NCBI GenBank assembly: GCA_021841005.1
Contig: JAKBVZ010000019.1
Location: 1-64,000 of the forward strand
From: Actinomycetes bacterium
GTDB lineage: Bacteria > Actinomycetota > Acidimicrobiia > Acidimicrobiales > JAMCPL01
DNA: 64,000 nt
Reading direction: 5' to 3'
The notes beneath the pieces were generated by a model, which worked only from the letters and a program-made list of their open reading frames with translations, had not been told where the DNA came from and did not search any database. Both the position numbers and the translations under genes were made by a program. Below, piece by piece: positions 1 to 8,384 of this stretch (position 1 is the first letter of the stretch; every line of letters starts with the position of its first letter).

Positions 1-137
1 AGGCGTTACCCTCTGAGTCCACTCCCATACAGAAAGACGGCGACGGACAGGATATCGAGAGGATCCCTTCCATCGGATCTATGCTCTGCGGGGTGGACCA
101 AGTATAAGGAGAGGAGAGGGACGAAGATGACGACGAC

Positions 138-177
<40 letters not shown>

Positions 178-429
178 CACCAGCCTCTGGAGAGGACGCC
201 ACCTCGGAGGCGACGAGCACCCCGGTGAGTACTCCGGTGAGCATGAAAACTGAGAGAGCGGTTGTGGCAAGCTTTCTTGTACTACCAAAGTGATATGGGC
301 CATGGCAGATCGATTTACCCAGTGCACCAAGACATGAGAGCGCCCTCGAAAGTATCTGCAGGCAAGTTATGCACCGACGATACCTCCTCTGGGTATCAGA
401 GAGAGCCCTTGTTGTAAGAGAATCCCCCC

Positions 430-453
430 CTCTCTCTCTCTGTGTGTGTGTGT
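430..453 (+). repeat. (CT)n(GT)n dinucleotide tract
   Basis: A run of C is followed by about five CT and then about six GT units. It lies in non-coding sequence and has no obvious function. Confidence 0.9.
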
Positions 454-766
454 CGCCCTTTAGATCCGGCTGTAGCTTGATATCACGGTATGTCCTGTAC
501 ATCCCTCTATCCATACCTGGTTGCCTCCCTCTGTCCAAGGGCTCGATGCGTGCTTCAAGCCCTACATCTATATGAGATAGGACTATAGGAGAAACACTCC
601 ATCTTGTCAAGTGGAACTTCTGAATTTTATTTTCGTGCCTGGATTTGGGCAAGACATGCTCCCGTGAGCAGCTAGGTCGCTAGATGAGACTCCAGGCAAC
701 CCATCTGGTGCTACCTGTGCATCACCTAATCCGACATATGCCTCCACATATGGGTATAATGCCTAT

Positions 767-1843
767 ATGGAGATGACCTGTATGACTCCAGCCAATACAT
801 CAGGGGTCACATGTGCAGATCCAAGTGTAGGTACCTCCTATGGATATACCTACAATGCAAATGGCCTTCGTATGTCGCAGACCTCACCTGGTGGGACAAC
901 TGAGCAGTTCACCTGGAACACCCTCTCCTCAGTTCCACAGCTTCTCATGGATGGATCCAATGCCTACATATATGGACCACAGGGTACTGCCCTAGGCACA
1001 GCACCAGTTGAACAGATATCCCTATCTGCTCCAAACTCCCAATCATCTGTCACCTACCTCGTCTCTGATCCTGAAGGTGTAAGGCTCACCTTCAACTCCA
1101 CCGGCACCATCACAGCAGATGCATCCTATGATGCCTATGGTCAAGTAATTGCAGGAGGACTCTCCAGTATCACCCCATTTGGATACGCTGGAGGATACAC
1201 AGACCCCACAGGTCTCATCTACCTGATCAATCGTTACTACGATCCCTCTACCGGCCAGTTCTTATCGGTCGATCCACTCGTAGGTATCACTGACCAGCCC
1301 TACCAGTATGCAGGAGGGGACCCGGTGAACTTTACCGATCCCTTGGGGCTTGCCTGCTGGGCGGCACTTGAGTTTGGTTTTACCCAAGCCAGCCGCAACT
1401 GCTGGAAGAGCGGGTACAAAAGGGCTGGACATGATGTCGCACACGGCACTGTTGGTGTGTGTATTTCCGGAGTCGCTGGTGCGGGGGTAGGTGGCACTGG
1501 ACAGGTGTGTTTTGTTGAGAGCCAAGGATTCAAACACGCCGGCTTCACCGAGACTCTCGGAGGTGGAGATGTGAGTCTAACGGGCGGGTTCTCGCTCGGA
1601 CTGCAATTCAGCAATGCAAAGTCGCCGAATGACCTTGGAGGGCTCTTCGGGTATGCAAATGGATCTGTCGTTATCGGCCCGGATGGCGGATGGACCGTAG
1701 GTGGTTCGGGTTTCATTGGCATGAATCCCTGCAATAGAACAATTGCAGGTGCAAACGTTGATGTCGGCGTAAGTGTAAAGCTCCCGGTGCCGTGGTCGGC
1801 CGGTGCCGGCGTGAGCAACACCTGGGTTCAGAATCTGTGGTAG
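767..1843 (+). CDS. RHS repeat-associated core domain protein, 5'-truncated, with variable C-terminal tail
   Basis: The protein begins with one or two RHS/YD-type repeats (TYGYN, YGYTYNANGLR), followed at about residues 95-190 by the RHS-associated core, seen as GYAGGYTDPTGLIYLINRYY, STGQFLSVDPLV and the closing DPLGLA. RHS/YD proteins form a cocoon around a C-terminal polymorphic toxin and are normally over 1000 residues. Here the frame is open only back to a stop at 665-667, so the shell and export region are lost and this is probably a remnant cassette. The roughly 165 residues after DPLGLA are Gly-rich, with several Cys, and match no toxin family I recognise. The first ATG lacks a good ribosome site. 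RHS identity is firm; activity is doubtful. Confidence 0.8.
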   Translation: MEMTCMTPANTSGVTCADPSVGTSYGYTYNANGLRMSQTSPGGTTEQFTWNTLSSVPQLLMDGSNAYIYGPQGTALGTAPVEQISLSAPNSQSSVTYLVSDPEGVRLTFNSTGTITADASYDAYGQVIAGGLSSITPFGYAGGYTDPTGLIYLINRYYDPSTGQFLSVDPLVGITDQPYQYAGGDPVNFTDPLGLACWAALEFGFTQASRNCWKSGYKRAGHDVAHGTVGVCISGVAGAGVGGTGQVCFVESQGFKHAGFTETLGGGDVSLTGGFSLGLQFSNAKSPNDLGGLFGYANGSVVIGPDGGWTVGGSGFIGMNPCNRTIAGANVDVGVSVKLPVPWSAGAGVSNTWVQNLW

Positions 1844-1886
1844 CGATCGTATCGTTGAGAGTTCGGATACCCGGTAAGGGGCAACG

Positions 1887-2273
1887 ATGAAGCGAAAGAG
1901 TGCCGGCAAACCAACTAAAGCCACTAAAATACGATCCAGTCTTCGCTATATGCCGGTTCACGGCACGCTGCCGTGTACTATTGGATGGCCATTTGCTTGG
2001 ATTCGCTTTTCTGATGAGGTTATCGAATTTTCCGCTGGACATATTGTTCCGTCATTTATTCCGCCATTCGGTCGTCCGTCCTTCCGGGTAGCTCGATCCT
2101 CGATAACGAAGATTGAGCGTACGCAGAACGGTGTGCGCATCTTCGCATCAGGATTTGACGATCCATGGGTGGTTGCTTCGCTGTTCACTAAACGATTTCT
2201 AAGGAAGCTGCGAGAGAACGGACTGGATATCCCAGATGAGCCAATTATTCGTAGTAAGTGGTTCACGATCTGA
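1887..2273 (+). CDS. Small hypothetical protein downstream of RHS tail, candidate immunity protein
   Basis: A 128-residue basic protein with a Lys/Arg-rich N-terminus, a central beta-rich stretch (WPFAWIRFSDEVIEF) and a C-terminal helix. The pattern loosely resembles a bacterial PH-like fold, but I do not recognise a named family. It starts with ATG 43 bases after the RHS tail, preceded by a GGGGCAACG stretch that could act as a weak ribosome site. In RHS loci the gene directly after the toxin tail is typically the cognate immunity gene, and that position is the only functional hint. Confidence 0.55.
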   Translation: MKRKSAGKPTKATKIRSSLRYMPVHGTLPCTIGWPFAWIRFSDEVIEFSAGHIVPSFIPPFGRPSFRVARSSITKIERTQNGVRIFASGFDDPWVVASLFTKRFLRKLRENGLDIPDEPIIRSKWFTI

Positions 2274-2330
2274 TCCTGAGGTACCGAAGCAGAGGAAACC
2301 GTCACGGCCCAGGCAAATCCGATCGAAGCC

Positions 2331-2440
2331 GTGCTGCAGCTGGGGCATTATGAATCAGGTGCAACCTCCACCTATGCCTACAGCCAAGATGGGGAGAGAA
2401 CCTGTGCAACCCCAGGCAACTTCTGGCAACTCCATCGGGT
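2331..2440 (+). pseudogene. Orphan RHS/YD repeat fragment
   Basis: The plus frame reads TSTYAYSQDGERTCATPGN, which aligns with STYGYNAYMEMTCMTPAN encoded just before the RHS core at about 737-793. The DNA is also visibly similar. This is a leftover repeat module, with unrelated sequence on both sides. Such orphan fragments are common around RHS loci that exchange tails by recombination. Confidence 0.6.
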
Positions 2441-2536
2441 CTTCGATGCGTTGGAGGCGATCCTGGCGGAGAGCGCGTTTCTTGGCAGTGCCGGCAACAT
2501 TAGGTCCTGTTGCCAGATCTGCAAGGGTCCGGTCAC

Positions 2537-2566
2537 TTGACATCAGACCAGTAGTAGACTAGTCTA
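2537..2566 (+). promoter_or_regulatory. vapB promoter with palindromic operator
   Basis: TTGACA at 2537-2542 is a consensus -35 box. Seventeen bases later lies TAGTCT (2560-2565), and a better -10 match, TATAAT, sits at 2565-2570. A perfect 12-bp palindrome, TAGACTAGTCTA, covers 2555-2566 and overlaps the -10 region. The antitoxin ATG is at 2572, so the transcript would be leaderless or nearly so. A palindrome over the -10 fits autorepression by the Phd/YefM-type antitoxin. Confidence 0.65.
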
Positions 2567-2571
2567 TAATT

Positions 2572-2808
2572 ATGACGTCTGTTGGTGCTTATGAGGCAAA
2601 GACCCACTTGCCGCGACTGCTTGATCAAGTGGCTTCCGGAGAGACGGTTATAATCACCAGGCATGGCTACCCGGTTGCAAAGCTTGTTCCTGCTGATGTG
2701 GTCACGCCCGCTCCAGAACAGGTGATTGCAGCACTGAAAGAATTTCGCTGTGGCGCTAGTTTGGGTAAATTGTCAATTAAGAAGATGATTGCAGAAGGCC
2801 GCAAGTAG
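2572..2808 (+). CDS. Phd/YefM-family antitoxin (VapB-type)
   Basis: A 78-residue protein with the family signature: N-terminal YEAKTHLPRLLDQVASGE, then VIITRHGYPVAKLVP forming the DNA-binding beta-strand region. The C-terminal half should wrap the toxin. It would neutralise the PIN-domain RNase encoded next and, with the toxin, repress its own promoter. The start at 2572 is supported by the promoter and palindrome immediately upstream. Antitoxin and toxin genes are separated by 41 bases. Confidence 0.9.
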   Translation: MTSVGAYEAKTHLPRLLDQVASGETVIITRHGYPVAKLVPADVVTPAPEQVIAALKEFRCGASLGKLSIKKMIAEGRK

Positions 2809-2849
2809 CTGCGGCGCATGATATGATTAGATGATTGCAGTCCTGACAA

Positions 2850-3257
2850 GTGCCGTTTGTGCTTGACGCTTCTGTCGCAATGAGCTGGTGTTTCGAGGAC
2901 GAAGCTGATCCGCGCACTGATGAAGTCCTTGACAGGTTGGCTGGAGACGAAGCGCATACTCCTGCGTTATGGACATATGAAGTGGCCAATGTATTGCTAA
3001 TTGCCGAGCGACGCGGACGTCTCACCGAATCGCAGGTAATCTGCTTTATAGGGTTGCTCGAACAATTGCCAATTCTCGTTGATACTGCGATCAGCATGAA
3101 TACGCTGCTGGCCAGTGCCAAAACGCATCAGCTCACCGCTTACGACGCGGCATACCTGGTGCTCGCTGAACGTTTGGGAGTTCCACTTGCAACTCTGGAT
3201 GCCGACCTGGCTGCAGCTGCTACTGCATCTGGCGTGCCATTGTTGCTCCGCAATTAG
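2850..3257 (+). CDS. PIN-domain RNase toxin, VapC family
   Basis: A 135-residue PIN-domain protein starting with GTG. Conserved acidic residues are visible at FVLDASVAMSWCFEDE (first Asp), at YEVANVLL (Glu), at YDAAYLVLAERLG (Asp) and at LATLDADL (Asp), which together form the Mg2+-binding quartet. VapC toxins cleave tRNA or rRNA and block translation when the antitoxin is lost. Length and gene order, antitoxin first, are normal. Nothing suggests inactivation. The exact RNA target cannot be read from the sequence. Confidence 0.92.
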   Translation: MPFVLDASVAMSWCFEDEADPRTDEVLDRLAGDEAHTPALWTYEVANVLLIAERRGRLTESQVICFIGLLEQLPILVDTAISMNTLLASAKTHQLTAYDAAYLVLAERLGVPLATLDADLAAAATASGVPLLLRN

Positions 3258-3290
3258 CCTAAATCTATTAATGGACCCTGGTACGAGGTA

Positions 3291-3804
3291 TTAGCCTCGA
3301 TCCTCGGGACTCGTTATTGCGATAATCGCGTTGAGGTTTTGGCGGGGTGGAAAGCCGAACCGAAGGCTCCTACCGCTCCACCAGGGGATAGGGATGTCGA
3401 GCTCAGGGAAGCCGACGTCAATGAGCACGGTGGTGTAAGTGCGTAGAGCCAGGTCAACCCATACGTAGTCCTCAGCAACGGTGACCGTCCCAGTGTTGTC
3501 GAGGAAGTGCGGATGGCGATCTGGCGCAAGGGATGGCTGATTCCTTTGAGGTGGACGACCTCCTCGTGTATCTGAGGGTGGTCGTCTTGCGTGGCCCCTT
3601 CGGGCCCGGCTTGGAGGAACGGAAGAAGCTGGTCCGTCCGGCGAGCATCTCCGCAGCCAGCTAGTGGACGGTAGCCGGCGAGTAGCCGAATCGGCTTTCG
3701 ACCGCTTCTGCGCTGGCCTCTTCCACGAAGTAGGACCGTAGAGCCTCGTACCGACGTTGGGCCGCTGCCCCCGGTGACAAGAAGTACTCCGCTCCGAGCC
3801 GCAT
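3291..3804 (-). pseudogene. Transposase pseudogene, internally deleted and frameshifted
   Basis: Reading from an ATG at 3804, the minus strand gives an N-terminal helix-turn-helix segment (AEYFLSPGAAAQRRYEALRS, then FVEEASAEAVESRFGYSPAT) with an in-frame stop just after, followed by SFFRSSKPGPKGPRK. In another frame near 3480-3295 the C-terminal end of the same type of transposase appears (DLALRTYTTVLIDVGFPEL, then IPIPWWSGRSLRFGFPPR). The catalytic DDE core between them is missing. The two ends match the ends of a large transposase-like family that I recall from actinobacteria. The terminal stop codon lies next to the left inverted repeat. Confidence 0.7.
3295..3316 (+). repeat. Left terminal inverted repeat of decayed IS
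   Basis: CCTCGATCCTCGGGACTCG followed by TTA. It is the reverse complement of 4089-4110 with a single mismatch. Confidence 0.85.
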
Positions 3805-4088
3805 ATCTCAGGTAATCTTTCTGAACGTCATGACGCCAGTATAAGAGTGAACTGCACTTCAGTAGGTGGATGTTCCACCACTTACTCAGACATAGTCCCT
3901 GTACATATGGGGTCCTGCTCTTACAGATCCTTGAAGACCAAGTGGAGTTTGGGAATGCGACCGCGTCAGAGTGGAAATTAGGTTCAAAAAGAGCTCCTAC
4001 ACTCTTGGCCCTGCGTTTAGGGAACACCCTGCTAGCAAAAGGATTCAGGCCGCCAGCGCCATATCAAGTATCCGCCCACAGGGGTCAG

Positions 4089-4110
4089 TAACGAGTCCCG
4101 AGAATCGAGG
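4089..4110 (-). repeat. Right terminal inverted repeat of decayed IS
   Basis: TAACGAGTCCCGAGAATCG followed by AGG. It pairs with 3295-3316 in inverted orientation, 21 of 22 identical. No clear target-site duplication is visible outside. Confidence 0.85.
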
Positions 4111-4171
4111 TTAGGAGGCCGGCGTGCCATGCCTTGCCTGGCGTGCTTCGCTTGGGCAATGCTAAGCGCGG

Positions 4172-4789
4172 ATGTATAACTTGCATTTAGTTACATTCAA
4201 TGATATTCTATTGCCTATGGATGAATACTATTCAATGAAGATTGCAAGCATTTCGCCTGCGCTGACCAAAAAATACCAGGAACTGGCGAGTATGGCGGAT
4301 GATGATCCCGGATTGGCGGTCATGCTGGAGGAACTTGCGGAGCACGTTGCAAGCCTGATTGCCGACATGTTACGGCATGACGATCTACAAGCAAGTCTCA
4401 CACCTGACGGCTCTTTGCCACCAGGCTCTGCACAGATTAGTGATACTGCGAAACTCACTGTGGCAGTAGCTGGAGAACGCGCAGGGAACAGCACTGGTAA
4501 AGTCGCCTCCGATATCGAGCCAGATGCTCCCACTCCCACTCCCACTCCCACTCCTGTTCCCACTCCCACTCCTGTTCCGTTCGCTACGTCGAATCGCGAT
4601 GCTGCACTGTCAGAAGTCCAGGCATGCCTTGCAATAGTGGAGGAAATTGCATCTGATGAGGAAGACATGGAAGGTTACGGAGAGATGATTGCAGGTGCGT
4701 TCTTGGACAAGATCGCTCTGGCAACACTCGAAATTATCAGTCCATTTCTCGGTGAAAACACCACGTTTGCCATTGAAAGTATGTTTTGA
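4172..4789 (+). CDS. Hypothetical acidic protein with Pro-Thr repeat linker
   Basis: A 205-residue protein of unknown function. The N-terminal half is helical and acidic, a central Thr-Pro/Val-Pro linker (about residues 119-136) is encoded by a CCCACT/CCTGTT hexamer repeat at about 4525-4580, and the C-terminal third is helical. No signal peptide or membrane segment is seen. The start is uncertain: ATGs at 4172, 4217 and 4235 are all in frame, and none has a strong ribosome site. It sits just downstream of the decayed IS and may itself be accessory. Confidence 0.5.
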   Translation: MYNLHLVTFNDILLPMDEYYSMKIASISPALTKKYQELASMADDDPGLAVMLEELAEHVASLIADMLRHDDLQASLTPDGSLPPGSAQISDTAKLTVAVAGERAGNSTGKVASDIEPDAPTPTPTPTPVPTPTPVPFATSNRDAALSEVQACLAIVEEIASDEEDMEGYGEMIAGAFLDKIALATLEIISPFLGENTTFAIESMF

Positions 4790-4855
4790 CCTCCTCTCGG
4801 CACTGAAGGACCGGGGAAAAGTTTCGTTTGTTACGCGTGGCGTAAGGTTCAATGA

Positions 4856-4861
4856 TATAAT
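4856..4861 (+). promoter_or_regulatory. Probable -10 box of the zinc-ribbon membrane protein gene
   Basis: A perfect TATAAT lies 77 bases before the ATG at 4939. No -35 box with ideal spacing is obvious (TTACGC at 4831-4836 is 19 bases away). Confidence 0.4.
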
Positions 4862-4938
4862 CGCGCTCAACTGATTCATTGTCATGAGCGATGTAAACAC
4901 AGCCCAACGGCATGGCACAAGATAGAGGAGGAATAGTT

Positions 4939-5925
4939 ATGATGCCTGGACCTAGTACCGGAGGACCTCAGGGATACGGTGTCACCAAGTATCCCACGAC
5001 ACCGATCAGTTCTGACGTAATGGTTGCAGTTGCTTCGATAGCGTACTTTGTTTGTCTTTTTCTTCCCTGGACGAAGTCCACGTTCAACACGCCGTCAGGC
5101 ATGCCAGTGTATATTCCTGCATCGCTGAATGGCTGGGGCGGGGCTGGAGTCGCAGCGGGCATCTTCGCTTTCATCCTCTTTCTTTGGGTGGGGTTGCGTT
5201 TGGCGAGGATCGCTCTTCCGGTGGCAGACCACTATCGCAGCTTGATTGCAGCCGTGCTGGGTGGGCTTGTGTTTCTTTTCGGGCTGCTTCGCATATTGAC
5301 CAATCTCAGTCTTCTCACCAGTCACGTGAGCCTGGTTCTCTATGTCTATGGACTGTTCGCCTGGCTTGGCTTGCTCCTTGCCATCCTCGTGCTCTACGGG
5401 AGCTGGGGGGAGTGGCAGTCGTGGCAGGTTGCCCAGCAGGCCATGCCGTCAGGTGGTTACCAGCCCGGTCAGGCCGGCCCAGTAGGTGGTGGCTACCAGC
5501 CACAGGCTCAGCCATACCAGCCATACCAGCAGCCGCAGTATCAGGCGCAATCCCAACCGCAGCAACCTCAGTCAACCGCATTTCCCGTAGTTCAGCAATC
5601 TGCTCCAAGTGGTGTACCTCAGCAGATGCCGGAGGGAGTACCGGTCGGTGAGCCACAGCCACAGCCACAGCCACAGCCACAGCCACAGCCACAGCCACAG
5701 CCACAGCCACAGCCACAGCCACAGTACTATGTACCTCCTGCAGGTCAGTACGGGTCACCGGGAAGCATGCCGCCGGTGCCAGGTTCGACGCCGTACCCGC
5801 CGCAAGAGGGACCGGTGTATACTGTCGGGGCGCAGCCTGGCGAGGTTTGTGCCAAGTGCGGTAATCCGATCATGCCAGATGAGTCGTTCTGCACCTCGTG
5901 CGGCGCTCCTCGTGGTGCTTCTTAG
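4939..5925 (+). CDS. Four-TM membrane protein with PQ-repeat tail and C-terminal zinc ribbon
   Basis: The preferred start is the ATG at 4939, because AGAGGAGG lies 8-10 bases upstream; an earlier in-frame ATG at 4912 has none. The product (about 328 residues) has four predicted membrane helices in its first 155 residues, then a long Gln/Pro-rich cytosolic linker including a perfect Gln-Pro run, and ends in a zinc ribbon (CAKCGNPIMPDESFCTSCG) with the four Cys ligands. Function is unknown; such proteins are common in actinobacteria and often carry a DUF2510 domain. A DUF2510-like segment lies directly downstream but in another frame (5926-6110), so the natural protein may be longer. Confidence 0.75.
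   Translation: MMPGPSTGGPQGYGVTKYPTTPISSDVMVAVASIAYFVCLFLPWTKSTFNTPSGMPVYIPASLNGWGGAGVAAGIFAFILFLWVGLRLARIALPVADHYRSLIAAVLGGLVFLFGLLRILTNLSLLTSHVSLVLYVYGLFAWLGLLLAILVLYGSWGEWQSWQVAQQAMPSGGYQPGQAGPVGGGYQPQAQPYQPYQQPQYQAQSQPQQPQSTAFPVVQQSAPSGVPQQMPEGVPVGEPQPQPQPQPQPQPQPQPQPQPQPQYYVPPAGQYGSPGSMPPVPGSTPYPPQEGPVYTVGAQPGEVCAKCGNPIMPDESFCTSCGAPRGAS
5653..5724 (+). repeat. (CCACAG)12 in-frame hexamer repeat
   Basis: Twelve perfect hexamer copies encode a Gln-Pro dipeptide run within the linker of the zinc-ribbon membrane protein. Changes by whole units keep frame, so only the linker length would vary. Confidence 0.95.
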
Positions 5926-6110
5926 GCTTCCAGTATCAAGCCGGATGGTATTCTGATCCGTCCATCTCTGGTATGAGCTATTACTCGGACGGCCTTGGTT
6001 GGACAGGGCATATCTCACCTTCTCCGGGAAGCTCCGTTGGGAGAGGGGGATCCGGAAGTGTGCACAGGTGCTACAACGATTCAAGATGCCTACGTTGGCA
6101 TTCTAGATGA
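5926..6110 (+). pseudogene. Frameshifted DUF2510-like extension of the upstream gene
   Basis: Right after the stop at 5923-5925, the next frame reads QAGWYSDPS, then YYSDGLGWTGHI, which matches the DUF2510 pattern (AGWY.DP...W/Y.DG..WT.H). The frame runs without a break through the end of the zinc ribbon region and stops at 6110. A single-base shift near 5900-5925 would fuse ribbon and DUF2510. Beyond 6110, up to 6435, I see no gene. Confidence 0.6.
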
Positions 6111-6435
6111 CGCGATCCTGAAAGCCAACGGTAGAATCATGGTGAGTATACCAGGTAATTACCACATTAGGCGCTAGCATAGATACTGATTCAATCCATA
6201 CGTATGTGAGACGGAGAGCGTCGCAGTAGTTTACCGCTCTTTACATATAACGATTTGTAGATACGAGCGCGAGCCAACTGGGCTGTCGATTGGGGTAGGG
6301 AGCCTTTCGGCTGAAACTCGTATTAGTTTGGTACTTACATCCTGTAGCGCGGTGTAATGTATTATAGAGATTGGTAAGGTTGATCGGTAAGGTCATGAGT
6401 GAGATGGAAATGATGTCAGGAAAGGCGACACTCTA

Positions 6436-6738
6436 TTGAACAGGGAGATGAGGCGCTTGATGCAGCGCCAGGGGCAGGTTGAGGCAGATGGAACGGTCGC
6501 GACCAAGAAGGAGCCACCCAAGCAGATACGTAACAGACCGCCCACTAAGCAACGGACTACGGCGACCCAGTTCCTGCGTGAGGTAAGAGGAGAGTTGCGT
6601 CAGGTGGCTTGGCCTACCAGGAGCGAGGTGATCAACTCGTCCGCGGTGGTACTTATTACACTCATATTCATGGTGGGAATGATTTTCCTGCTCGACTTCC
6701 TGTTTGCCAAAGGCGTTTCGTATCTGTTCAGGCCGTAA
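6436..6738 (+). CDS. secE: Preprotein translocase subunit SecE
   Basis: SecE is the small essential subunit that clamps SecY in the plasma-membrane protein channel. The product (100 residues) has a basic, disordered N-terminus and then the family core: FLREVRGELRQVAWPTRSEV, the amphipathic helix lying on the membrane, followed by one transmembrane helix (VVLITLIFMVGMIFLLDFLF). The chosen start is TTG at 6436 with AGGAAAGG about 10 bases upstream; an in-frame ATG at 6448 is an alternative. It opens the standard secE-nusG-rplKA-rplJL-rpoBC series. Confidence 0.95.
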   Translation: MNREMRRLMQRQGQVEADGTVATKKEPPKQIRNRPPTKQRTTATQFLREVRGELRQVAWPTRSEVINSSAVVLITLIFMVGMIFLLDFLFAKGVSYLFRP

Positions 6739-6811
6739 TGGATGGATGCACACGGTAGGTCTGAAATAGAGTAGAGTATGGCTTATGATTACCTGGAGAG
6801 CGTTAAAATGA

Positions 6812-7699
6812 TTGACGTGTGGATGGATCGGCAGAGCAGTGACGCATGACGAAAATGAGAATGGCGTGACTGGTGGTGGCCACGAGGACAGCAGTAGTAA
6901 TGGCGCGCCAGTGAGCACCGTAGTCATAGAGAATGAGATTGCGAATGGCGAACCTGAGGGTGACGGTAGTTACATCGGTAATGGTGTTGGCGGTGACCGC
7001 TTGGGCGAGAACCTCGAGGCAGTGGACGACGAAGAGGATCTGGGTGATATCCCTGCTCGATCCGTGATCCCTGAGGTCGTAGAGGCTGGTGTGTCCTATG
7101 AAGACAATTCGAGCGATTGGGAGGATAGCGAGGAGGCTTTTCAGGAAAGTCCTTACGATCGACCGGGTTCCTGGTATGTAGTGCACACTTATGCTGGCTA
7201 CGAGAACAAAGTCAAGGCCAACCTGCTCAACAGGGCAGTTACCATGAACATGGAGGAGCGCATATACGAGGTGGTCATTCCCCTCGAGGATGTGGTAGAG
7301 TTCAAGAATTCCAAAAAGGTCATGGTGCAGAAAAAGGTCTTTCCAGGGTATCTTCTTTGCAGGTGTGACATGAACGATGATTCTTGGTCCGTCATACGCA
7401 ACACTCCTGGTGTAACTGGATTTGTAGGTCCTGGTACCAAGCCCACGCCGCTGTCGCGCAGGGAGGTGGAAAGTATAATGAAGCCTGATTCCGGCGGTGA
7501 AGCGCGCAGCAGGAAGGGAAGGGCGCAGGTGGAACACGAAGTAGGTGATACGGTAAGAGTCAAGGAAGGTCCTTTTGCAGATTTCTCGGGCCAGGTGGCC
7601 GAGATCAATGAGGATCAGCTCAAGCTAAAGGTGCTCGTCAATATCTTTGGCCGTGAAACTCCGGTTGAGTTGGAGTTTGATCAAGTGGCAAAGCTGTAA
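6812..7699 (+). CDS. nusG: Transcription termination/antitermination protein NusG
   Basis: NusG binds the RNA polymerase clamp and links it to Rho or the ribosome. Residues from about 118 form the NGN domain ([18 protein letters not shown], then [12 protein letters not shown] and TPGVTGFVG) and the C-terminal 60 residues the KOW domain ([19 protein letters not shown]). The N-terminal extension of roughly 115 residues is acidic and low-complexity, as in other actinobacterial NusG proteins, though its length depends on the start. TTG at 6812 is preceded by GGAGAG at 6795-6800; GTG at 6839 is an alternative. Confidence 0.95.
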   Translation: MTCGWIGRAVTHDENENGVTGGGHEDSSSNGAPVSTVVIENEIANGEPEGDGSYIGNGVGGDRLGENLEAVDDEEDLGDIPARSVIPEVVEAGVSYEDNSSDWEDSEEAFQESPYDRPGSWYVVHTYAGYENKVKANLLNRAVTMNMEERIYEVVIPLEDVVEFKNSKKVMVQKKVFPGYLLCRCDMNDDSWSVIRNTPGVTGFVGPGTKPTPLSRREVESIMKPDSGGEARSRKGRAQVEHEVGDTVRVKEGPFADFSGQVAEINEDQLKLKVLVNIFGRETPVELEFDQVAKL

Positions 7700-7814
7700 C
7701 AGGGCAGGGTTCATGGGGGTATGCGCCTCGAAAGTCTTGCGGCAGATTGCAAGTTCGAGGTGTGATTCGGTTAGTTTATTACTGGCTTACTACATAGGAA
7801 GGAAACAAGATTAT

Positions 7815-8249
7815 ATGGCGCCTCGCAAGAAGAGGGTAGTTGCTTTGGTGAAGATCCAGCTGCCTGCTGGAGGGGCTACACCTGCGCCGCCAGTCGGTAC
7901 GGCCCTAGGGCCTCATGGCGTGCAGACGATGGAGTTCTGCAAACAGTACAACGCTGCCACAGAGAATAGGAAAGGATCCATCGTCCCGGTTGAGATCTCT
8001 ATATATGAAGATCGCAGCTTTACCTTTATACTGAAGACCCCTCCGACCACTGCGCTTATCAAGGAGGCGGTGGGATTGAACAAGGCGTCCCAACTCCCAG
8101 GGCGTGACATAGTGGCTCATCTGAGGACTGATCAAGTTGCTGAGATCGCAAAGGCGAAGCTCCCAGATCTAAATGCCAATGATCTACGGGCTGCAGAGTT
8201 GCAGGTCGCAGGTACCGCCCGGTCGATGGGAATAGCTGTATCTGCTTAG
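7815..8249 (+). CDS. rplK: 50S ribosomal protein L11
   Basis: L11 binds 23S rRNA at the GTPase-associated centre, contacts L10-L12 and is required for RelA activation. The 144-residue product has the complete family pattern: [20 protein letters not shown], then FCKQYNAAT in the N-terminal domain, the Pro-rich hinge, and a C-terminal RNA-binding domain ending with GTARSMGI. The start is ATG at 7815, preceded by AGGAAGGAA; the frame is open further upstream but that extension is not conserved L11 sequence. It lies 115 bases after nusG. Confidence 0.97.
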   Translation: MAPRKKRVVALVKIQLPAGGATPAPPVGTALGPHGVQTMEFCKQYNAATENRKGSIVPVEISIYEDRSFTFILKTPPTTALIKEAVGLNKASQLPGRDIVAHLRTDQVAEIAKAKLPDLNANDLRAAELQVAGTARSMGIAVSA

Positions 8250-8384
8250 ATCTGCTAGTCATGGCCGATAAGTAGTCCGAGAGAGTTTGGAAGGGTACCC
8301 TGGTACTTGTTGTCGTCGGCAGGTAGCGATCTGCTGGAGTCCGAAAGAGCCTGGCGGTGCCGGAAAGAAAAGAGAGGAACCCGA

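Larger units (their letters stand above)
3291..4115 (-). mobile_element. Decayed insertion sequence with terminal inverted repeats
   Basis: The element is bounded by inverted repeats at 3295-3316 and 4089-4110, which match at 21 of 22 positions. Inside, the minus strand carries an internally deleted transposase. About 285 bases between the transposase start and the right repeat hold no recognisable gene. The length of about 0.82 kb is far short of what a full-size two-domain transposase would need, so this is a dead copy. I cannot assign the IS family by name. Confidence 0.75.

Noticed and set aside
1300-1821. Long minus-strand frames inside the RHS gene
   Set aside because: Opposite-strand shadows of a clearly conserved plus-strand RHS core.
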